DNA of 64,000 nucleotides, taken from assembly GCA_013420905.1 (NCBI GenBank), contig JAAXNY010000005.1:186001-250000 (forward strand). Reading direction: 5' to 3'. Of this stretch, positions 56,758 to 64,000 are shown piece by piece. A program made the translations under genes and the position numbers. Source of the DNA: Collybia mongolica (lineage: Eukaryota; Basidiomycota; Agaricomycetes; Agaricales; Clitocybaceae). Position 1 is the first letter of the stretch. The number at the start of each line of letters is the position of its first letter. Below the pieces are notes generated by a model that saw nothing but the letters and a program-made list of their open reading frames with translations, did not search any database and was not told where the DNA came from.

Positions 56758-58179
56758 TTAAACCGTGATTTTTCGGCATACCTGGTGGTGTGTCATGTTT
56801 CCTTGAAGTTGCAGTGTACTGGCACGGAATTGTATAATACTCTTGTTCCGATGGCGAAGCCGCATATTCAACCTGAGTAATATCACATTAGGTCAAGGGC
56901 CAAACCCAATGAAATCACTCACGATGCGAAAAGTGAATTGGAGTACACTTTAGCCAAGGATGAGAAACCTCTAAGACACGAATTTGAAATGGAAGGACAC
57001 ACGTTTAGCGGTGACCATATATATTGCGAACCAAATTTCTGGAAAGGCAAGAAAAATTATCCATGAGCAAAGCTTGGAAAGGCCATTGTTAACAGACCGG
57101 AGTTTGGTTGTATGTGGAGCTGAATTGCATCCTCAGCACCAAAATCAAGCCATAAAGAGAAGGGCACAAACCATCACCATTACAGTAACAGACCCAACAC
57201 TGGATAACCTTGTGAGTTGCAATTAACGAATACTGTCGAAAGGGCGGTACCTTGTCATAATTCCGGTTTCTATGAGGCACCATTATTTAAAAGACTCCCT
57301 TTTGACATGAAAAAATTACCTACGGATAACCCAGATTATCAAGCTATCGACAAGCTCTGAAGTACTAGAAAATATAGTGAGATACACCTGGACTGACTCT
57401 TGTTTAAGTGGGCGGTACATACCTTTCTAACAATGTGCTAGGTGTCAACCGTTTCAGCCAATAGCAGAGAGTCCCCGCAATCAGTACATCGATACAAGCA
57501 CATGTGGCAAATACCAGCGTAACCAACCAGGAATATGTGGTTGTAATAGCGATGGAGTTGGGGATCCTTGGAACATCAATAAAGCCTTCGATTGCAAGTG
57601 CAAAACCTCCTCCTAGCTGTATAAGGGACAGTGTCCAGCAGATGACGCTGATTGTCAAAGATCCCGAAAGGCAATAAATGCGAAAGGCAAAGAACCCCTA
57701 TATACATGTTAGGATGCATCAATATTGTGGTCATAAAATGGCTTACCTGTACAATGGCTGCTACAAGTAGTTCAGGGATAATGCTTGCCGCCATTGAATA
57801 AGAGTTGGGACCAGCTGGAGTGGATCCGCGAAGGGAAATCATATCATAATAAACCATGTGCGTAATTATGCATGAGTGGATAAACTCCAATATCCTTTAA
57901 GGATGGATGTGTTAGAGCACCAACGGGAAATATAATTTGGGCAACCCACAGAACCAATGTAGCCTGTATGACATCATCAAATAATGGAAATGACAGACAA
58001 TGATGGAAGAGACGTACCATAACCCTGAGGTACAGACGATCGTCACCAGAAGAATGATAGTACACGTAGCCTTGTACTAAGGCAGCGCCGAAAAGTACAA
58101 GACTAACAGCAAGGCCGATGACTATGGAACCAAGATTGTAATTGGTCAGTAGATTGAATCCCTCTCGCTCGGCGGACAT
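56758..58179 (-). CDS. DUF6534-like multi-pass membrane protein, array copy 3
   Basis: The start ATG is at 58179 (MSAEREGFNLLTNYNLGSIV). Exon 1 is 58179-58018 (54 codons). Then follow ATLVLWVAQIIFP, LEFIHSCIITHMVYYDMISL, GPNSYSMAASIIPELLVAAI, GFFAFRIYCLSGSLTISVIC, IEGFIDVPRIPNSIAITTTY, SWLVTLVFATCACIDVLIAG, ELVDSLIIWVI, TGIMT, SVGSVTVMVMVCALLF, EIWFAIYMVTAK and VYSNSLFASLNMRLRHRNKS. The last is the family's YSNSLLASLNxR signature. It ends at TAA 56758-56760 if the last GT is not used. Intron phases agree at every junction checked and no stop interrupts, so this is probably the functional member. The sequence is clearly diverged from copies 1 and 2, which are closer to each other. Confidence 0.72.
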
Positions 58180-58714
58180 TATTGAAAAATACGAAACAGA
58201 AGTGGACTGAAATGAATGTGGGGTTGGTCTATAGAAAAGTTTGCAAGAGGGGAGACTGGAGATTCTGGAACAATCACTACCTCTCCCCGACATATATCGT
58301 ATCGAGATGATGATCTCGGTTGAGTATCACGGTGGTAATTAAATGTCCTCACGACATGTCAGTTGGTCATGATCAGAGGAGGTTACTCATACGAAGAGAG
58401 ATAATTAAGCATCATGGACAAGGCCAATCAAGGTTTGCACATCAATGTTCGGCAGATGAGGTTTTGACAGGATTAGGGAGAAATTGAGTTGAAGGATTGG
58501 ATGTGACATGAGGAGGAGCTGAGTTGATGTGTATTTGGAACTTGGGGTCTTATAGACATCAGGGCGGATGGAAATGTAAGAGAGCTCAACTGTAAATATG
58601 AAAACTGAAAAGGTAAAAGCCAACGTGCTCAAGGTCAGTGCTTCCTGTACTCCTAACAGCTATTACCGTCTTGTGCCAGTGGCGCGCGATATATTCCTTT
58701 CTGACATATGGCTC
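58180..58714. other. Spacer between array copies 3 and 4
   Basis: No recognisable gene. It contains the promoter region of copy 3 and the 3' remains of copy 4. Confidence 0.4.
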
Positions 58715-59880
58715 GACCCGATTGGTGGTGACCATGTATGTTGCGAACCAGATCTCTGTGAGATCAGAGATGCAGATTATGAGTAGAAACTTCCATAAGT
58801 CGCCGTCGACGTACCGGCTTGGGGCTTTTCATAACACTAAAGAATATATTATTACCGTCAACAGTGTTCCAAGGAACAATGGATGAACGCGAACAGTTAT
58901 TACAATTGAAACAGATGCAGCACTTGACGTCCGTGAGAGCTGCGGTGTTCCAAAACAACTGAGATGACCTTACCTTGTGATCATTCCGGCTTTTGCCGTC
59001 ATAAGCCATCAATATGGACGACTTTTAGGATAAAGTACTCACTCCAAAGTATCAATCCATTGATGAGCTCCGACATGCTAAAAGTAAAATTAGATAGACC
59101 CTCATAGGAAGAACGCATAACTTGCTTTTTTAAGCGCTCGCCGTGTCCCAGTTGTCACAGACGATAACAAAGACAAGCCGCGATCAATACATCAACGAAA
59201 GCGCCAACGACGAAGACTAGGGTAATCAGCCAAGCAAATTCGGTTGTGAGTGTGACGGTGTTGGCTACTCAGGGAACATCAATGAAACCCTCTGCGACAA
59301 GCGCAAGGCCACCCCCGAGACGAAGTGGGGATAACGCCCAACACAAGACACTGATGTACAGAGGTCCAGACAGACGATACATTCGAAATGCAGAAAAGCC
59401 CTAATCCTACATTAGGCAACACCAACATAACAGTAGCAACTGATCATGCTTACCTGGACTAGTGCTGTGACTAGCACCTTAGGGATAACACTTGCCGCTA
59501 ATAGGTAACTATTCGGACTATGGGGGGAAATGCCTCTGAGGATAACTGTATAATGATATGTCATGGCTATTAAAAGAGACGAGTGGACCAATGCCATAAC
59601 ACTTCGCGGGCGAGCGTGTGATGAATCAACACGGGAAAAAAGTCCATAACTCAAAAGGGCGCCTCACAGAATTGTTGTGGCCTGCGAAATTGATTTAATT
59701 TGGAAGTATGATGGTTTGTGAATGGGAGAACCTACCCAAACTCTACGGAACAAAGGCTCATTGCTTGAACATTGATAAAGCACGTAGCCTTGCAGAACGA
59801 CAATCCCGCAGAGCACAAGCGCGAGTTGCAAGGTTTCATATTATGCTTAGAGTCATATAAGTCGCACAAAACCGGATCCG
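58715..59880 (-). pseudogene. DUF6534-like membrane protein, array copy 4, broken
   Basis: Recognisable pieces in order: LALVLCGIVVLQGYVLYQCS (no start ATG), a poor second exon with stops, NSYLLAASVIPKVLVTALVQ, GFSAFRMYRLSGPLYISVLC, LRLGGGLALVAEGFIDVP, a TGA where Arg is expected, VANTVTLTTEFAWLITLVFV, GAFVDVLIAACLCYRL and TGA. Then MSELINGLILW, GMIT and EIWFATYMVT at about 58735. Multiple stops and a missing 5' end make it a pseudogene. Its similarity is closest to copy 3. Confidence 0.75.
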
Positions 59881-61320
59881 GGATTGTGTCAAGTAAGTCT
59901 TTTGATCGGAAATGGAGGAAAGAATACCTGACGCTCTGAATCAGGGCGTAGGGTTCGCATTATATAATATTGCAAGGAAAACCCACGAACCACTAGCGGA
60001 AGCGAAGGTGGGTGTGTTTTCAAAGTTATTAACAATGTCACGGCATACCATCATCTTCTGAACAGCCATCTTGTTTTGAGGGGGGGACAGCCTTTTTGAT
60101 ACTGCATCGACCACAAGTGATGGATGATTTGAATAGTTTCAGGATGGTGATTTTTCATTCAGTCCCAGAAGGAAGGCCCACTAATCCTGGAGGGGGTTTC
60201 GAGTTGAAGATATTTGATTTACGTTGGGCAGGGAAGTAGACTGGCCCGCAGACGAAAGCTTTTGGCGAAGTAGACGTTACATCATGGCCTCCGGTTGGCG
60301 TGAGTGTTCAGACATAGGTCAGAATAGAAGCTTGTAGTGGCCACAATCGTCGGTCTTCCAGAAGGTGCCGTGAAGCCCTAAAACATTAGATAGTGACGTA
60401 TTGGGTCCGTATAGCCAGATTTTGGTGCCGTTTATGGCCAGAATTATGTCTGATAGAAGCCTATAGTACGGTAGCGATTACATTGCCGATCGTCCGGAAA
60501 GTGCTGTGAAACAACTGCAAGGCATCCATATTCTGGACAATAGGGTAACAGCCGTCAACCAACGGATATCGGTGCGGCCGAAGGATGACTCCCGGTAGCT
60601 CGTGGTGCCCTCAGCATAGCCGGTCTCGGGTCGAAGATATCGTAACTTCAAGGTTGAGGGTTAACGTTTGCCAAAGTGCAGTGTTGTTTGTTGGCGTTGT
60701 GTTTGTCATTCAATCTTTTGATCGCAGTAGCCGTGATCTCCGTGCTTCCGTCCCATACATATGCATTTTTACCCAGGACGATGGTAAGAGTGATTTCGAT
60801 CGAACGCTCCTTTGTGAACACTCATTCTCAAAACAAAAGTGATGTCCTATCAAATTCCACGTCGGCCAGACGGGAAATGTGTTCATGTTGAACTTCCAGC
60901 TTCGAATCCTTACACACGCTTAATCGCCTCAGGTTTATGATTCCTGCGATCTGTATGGAGCATCATGTGCAGTGCGCCGGTCTTTGTCCTGTACTTTCGG
61001 CATGATCCTCGGAGACGGCCGACTGAACCTTAGATAAGCTACTCAGCTACGAGACGGTACAGATAGACAGATGAGAAAGCCCTGCTTCGGCAGGCAGTGG
61101 GTCGGCCTCTCATCAGGTGCCCGGCAAGCCCTGGTATTGGTCCAATGTGGAGGGACGCCCAGACCCAACCCCCTAAAAGTTAACCACCCACTACGGGGTT
61201 CCGGATGCAACGGTCTATATGGCTAAATAGATCACCGGTAGTCACACACACACATGTGACCATACTCCCCCAGTGACACCCTAAGACTTTAAGTGGTAGT
61301 CTGATTCTATCGATGTTACA
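59881..61320. other. No recognisable gene
   Basis: CpG-normal sequence. ORFs at 60585-60891 overlap in two frames and have no domain. 61060-61150 contains GC-rich imperfect inverted repeats (CCCTGCTTCGGCAGG) but no identified RNA family. Confidence 0.4.
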
Positions 61321-61325
61321 CAAAG

Positions 61326-61384
61326 GCGGATTAGGGTAGCGGTATAAGCCCTCTGATGAGCCCCTTCGCAAGGGCGAAATCCGT
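61326..61384 (+). ncRNA. Hammerhead ribozyme candidate, type III arrangement
   Basis: All parts of the minimal hammerhead are present in order. Stem III 5' strand is CGGA (61327-61330), followed by UU so that cleavage would fall after 61332. Stem I is AGGG (61333-61336), a 12-nt loop, then CCCU (61349-61352). Next are the core CUGAUGA (61353-61359), stem II GCCC (61360-61363), an 8-nt loop CUUCGCAA, GGGC (61372-61375), and the core GAAA (61376-61379). The stem III 3' strand UCCG (61380-61383) pairs with CGGA. The core is invariant and all three helices pair perfectly. The cleavage triplet is AUU, allowed (NUH) but not the most common. Stem III is only 4-5 bp, typical of type III motifs that work as dimers or short-stem self-cleavers. 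Confidence 0.7.
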
Positions 61385-61401
61385 ACGAAGACCCTAAACG
61401 T

Positions 61402-61418
61402 CTGAGTTCGACTCTCAG
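61402..61418 (+). other. tRNA T-arm-like hairpin / pol III B-box-like sequence
   Basis: CTGAG, the 7-nt loop TTCGACT, then CTCAG has exactly the geometry of a tRNA T-arm, and GAGTTCGACTC fits the B-box pattern. It starts 18 bp after the hammerhead. No matching 5' acceptor strand (GCTAACT) or anticodon arm is present, so it is not a tRNA gene; a tRNA-derived SINE-like tail is possible. Confidence 0.4.
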
Positions 61419-62070
61419 AGTTAGCCAATATATCTCTTGCCATTCGAATTAGCTCGGATATATATCCTTAACATGTTATTTAATTTATTATTTACAACCA
61501 TAAAAGTGCACTTTTTCAGCCCTGAGAGGCGCCAACGGCCAAATCTTGAGACAATTCGGGTAAACATGACGCTCGGAACCTCAACGTTTATCTGTTTGGT
61601 GAGTTGCGGTGATTCATTCAGTCCCTTGGGATCGAAAAATACGTAGACGGTATGCTTCTTGGTAGAACTTGCCATTCTGGGCTTCAGCACTGTACCTGTC
61701 GCGGTGTGTGCCACGAACTCGACACGCCGATACCACATGCCTCAAGTTATCAGACCTGGAATCCCAATGCGGTGGTCTAAAACAATGACCGGTCTCCTTT
61801 CACACTTCACATGATTGGATTCCTCCAAGGTTGACGAGACATACTCCCTTCACCGCGTGGTCTGGCACTCCAGACTTAGCCTCGCCCCGACCAGTATAAA
61901 ATAAATGGGACTCTCTTCACCACGTTACACCGACACTCCCGTTGATGATGTACTGCAACAGCTATTCAAAGTCGGCCACCGCCAACGATAATGAATCTGT
62001 CCGTGTCGATGGGAACACCGTAGCAACGCCTTCCCATTTTCCAAGGATTCCAAACTGCCTAATCTCATAG
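61419..62070. other. No recognisable gene
   Basis: The minus-strand frame 61738-61421 (TKKHTVYVFFDPKGLNESPQ, FMVVNNKLNNMLRIYI) has no domain I know. A short plus-strand ATG frame at 61905 and another at 61946 might be 5' exons of the gene that follows, but the joins are not convincing. Confidence 0.35.
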
Positions 62071-62551
62071 GAAATAGCTCGGGCTTCAGCTACAACTATC
62101 AAGCTTTTTCAGAACCCTCCAAAACGCTGGGTCGATCGAATGACTTTGAGTTGATTAACGAAGGCTTTGATCACTCGAACGTATTTGAGCAGTTGCGAAG
62201 GCGCTGAATCTTCACTCTCCAATCGCGTCCGGTCTTTACTTGATTTGAGCTTCTGCGTCCCCAGGCACTATTCCGTACGTTTACCAAAGCCTACCAACTC
62301 CCAGGGACCCGCAATCTCACCCCCAAATACACAGATAACCACTCCGGCGACTGCGGCGGTATGGTACGTCCCGCCCAACCACCCCCATCACCCCAACTCC
62401 CCCACTATTAACACCCGCACCCCGCCAGCGCTGCTTCCCGGACGATTACACCGACCCCATCAACACCGCCCCCGAGCTCACACGCGACTACGTCGAGGAG
62501 AATAGAGCGCTCTTCGTCGTGCTCGCCATGCACAAGGACGGCCTACTCTAG
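62071..62551 (+). CDS. Unknown gene, three 3' exons
   Basis: Exons 62071-62180, 62265-62363 and 62429-62551 join in phase, with introns of 84 and 65 nt. They encode about 110 residues: GFSYNYQAFSEPSKTLGRSN, FELINEGFDHSNALFRTFTK, AYQLPGTRNLTPKYTDNHSG, DCGGM, RCFPDDYTDPINTAPELTRD, YVEENRALFVVLAMHKDGLL, then a stop. It looks like a real folded C-terminus with conserved-type aromatic and acidic positions, but I cannot name the family. An acceptor (CTCATAG) precedes the first exon, so the gene starts further upstream. No transposon feature adjoins it. Confidence 0.45.
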
Positions 62552-63365
62552 AAGGTCCAACCCGGCTACGAGGCGCGCGCGGAACGACACGGCGAAATAC
62601 CCTTGGCACGCGTGGTTTACAAGCGGGTTTGGGGAGTTTGGGGTCCCGATTGGGTCACCACGAGGGAGGGGGGAGGGAGGTTTGATGTGTGGGTGGCGTG
62701 GGTGATTTGTGGTCGTCTTTTGGCTGTAGTGTTTTTTTTTTTGAGTTTGAGAGTTTCGGTGCGGGGTGTTGTCGGTTTGAGTTCCTGAGGTCTGCTTTCT
62801 GGTTCTGAGTGTGTTTTGCGTTTGGGTGGGGTTTGGACTGGTGGGGTTTGGACTTGGGCTTGTGTACTTGGATCGTGGTGCTTTAAGGTGGTTGTAGTGA
62901 GCTTTGGGGACAGGTATGATTACTTGTTGATATATTTTTAATTTACTTTGCATGTAAGTTGCTCCGATATCGCGATCGTGCTCGACCATCCGCTGTTAAG
63001 AGTCACTAGGGTTTATCTCCGCCAGTCTAGCGAGCCAACGTTGACGGTCTATATATTACAAACCTACCCGCCCGACCCATTGGCTGGAACGATAGCCCCA
63101 TGGTTTCTGGTACCATTTATATTACATACCCACCAGTCGAAGGTGCCAGTGTCCTTACAAACCGACGATTCTGGGTATTGCGCTCCTCGGGTGCCGGGTC
63201 TAGACCATCGTTACCTCTGGGCGTCATGAGTAACCTGCACTGGTGACACCCTCTATATAGACCCCTGGGGTCGGTGCCAATAACCGCGCATGTACTTACC
63301 ATCGCAGACTTCTACGTTTTGATGCCATTGTATATGTCCTGGTGTTCATGAAGGCTTGCCGTAAT
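62552..63365. other. No recognisable gene
   Basis: 62590-62930 is strongly G/T-rich on the plus strand. The rest contains short ORFs only. Confidence 0.4.
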
Positions 63366-63844
63366 TAGTATTCAAGGGTTCGGCCAGCTGGACAAATATC
63401 GCATCAATCGGAGGCTTCGGGTGGGTCCGTTGGAGGAACGTTATTCCGGGACTCGAGTCGGTGTTTGGTGTGTATATGTATCAAGGGTGATATTACTGGT
63501 AAGTACGTGGGGACTGAAGGGAAGGCCTGTGGGAGCGGTAACCCGTTGTGCCGTGTCGTGAGGTGAGAAGCGTACGGATCGTCGAGTGGGTTGCCATATT
63601 TATGAAAGCGAATGGGAACGCTGGCTATTTGGGGGAAGGGTTGCTTGTTTCCCAGCGAGGCGTGCCCAAGCTCAACACGCGGCGATCGTTATCCATTTTC
63701 ATGAGAAAATCTCTCGGAAGAAGCTTAGGACCTTCGGGTTTCAGGCCGACTGATCTAGTGTTCGTGGCTCTAGCGTTGGCCATCACGTACGTGTACGTGG
63801 TCGGTCGGCGGTCGCAGCTGATGCGCGGGTTGGCTGATGACTAG
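63366..63844 (+). CDS. Possible membrane-anchored protein, C-terminal part (tentative)
   Basis: An open stretch at about 63369-63463 (FKGSASWTNIASIGGFGWVR, NVIPGLESVFG) ends at a GT. 63548-63844 reads VRIVEWVAIFMKANGNAGYL, GEGLLVSQRGVPKLNTRRSL, then a C-terminal helix DLVFVALALAITYVYVVG with a basic flank (RRSQLMRG) and a stop at 63842. The helix could be a single-pass anchor. The join between the two pieces is not established and the family is unknown. Confidence 0.3.
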
Positions 63845-64000
63845 CGACCAGCGACTGGCGACTGGTGACTGGTGCCGGTGATTGTTGACATGGGTCCCTA
63901 CGTGTGAGCTTTCCTTTTGCGTGGTTCGGCCGCCGGCGACCCCTAGCCGTCTACAATACGTAGTCAAAAGGGCCACGTCTGCTGTGGATACCTTGAATTG

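Noticed and set aside
61109..61116. Second CUGAUGAG on the minus strand near 61.11 kb
   Set aside because: The downstream sequence has GAAG rather than GAAA in the needed position and no consistent stem III, so a second hammerhead is not supported.
61326..61430. A tRNA gene around 61.33-61.43 kb
   Set aside because: Only the T-arm geometry fits. No acceptor-stem partner, D-arm or anticodon arm can be drawn.

Overview
The window looks like nuclear DNA of a transposon-rich Agaricomycete (mushroom-forming basidiomycete). The reasons are introns of about 48-65 nt, a KDZ transposase with a CxC2-type cysteine cluster, Plavaka/Tnp2-type and Ty3/Gypsy proteins typical of this class, basidiomycete Helitron remains, and a tandem family of seven-helix-type membrane proteins resembling DUF6534. 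No virus, prophage, rRNA gene, CRISPR array or complete tRNA was seen.

Layout. (1) 1-6.4 kb is CpG-normal and gene-dense. It holds a KDZ transposase (minus, running off the left edge) with small multi-exon genes of unknown function beside it, which may be KDZ cargo. (2) 6.4-8.8 kb has nothing I recognise. (3) About 8.8-47.5 kb is one AT-rich, mostly CpG-poor island of nested transposons: chromovirus, Ty3/Gypsy and Plavaka fragments, a split Helitron, three nearly identical Tc1-like elements, a deletion derivative of another TA-inserting transposon, and hAT-like elements sharing one terminal motif. (4) 47.76-50.0 kb carries a GC-rich housekeeping gene, an ER-luminal TPR/DnaJ co-chaperone of the P58IPK/DNAJC3 type. 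(5) 50.3-59.9 kb is a head-to-tail array of four related membrane-protein genes, two probably functional and two broken. (6) 60-64 kb is sparse, with a strong hammerhead-ribozyme candidate at 61.33 kb and fragments of unknown genes.

Main observation. Two unrelated genes are each cut by a Tc1-like copy, and their halves have swapped partners. The Plavaka transposase stops at the left Tc1 (19.8 kb), while its C-terminus lies in reverse beyond the right Tc1 (39.8 kb). The Gypsy gag-pol is cut between 41.4 kb (gag, minus) and 21.4 kb (pol, plus). Flipping the 18.4-kb interval between the two inverted Tc1 copies rejoins both reading frames exactly at the TA target sites. This is either a real inversion by recombination between Tc1 copies or an assembly error at the same repeats.

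Decay. Many stops in the island sit where CGA has become TGA. A 1.4-kb hAT-like element exists as a CpG-rich copy with an 8-bp target duplication and as an inverted, CpG-depleted copy, which fits methylation-linked CpG-to-TpG mutation or a RIP-like process.
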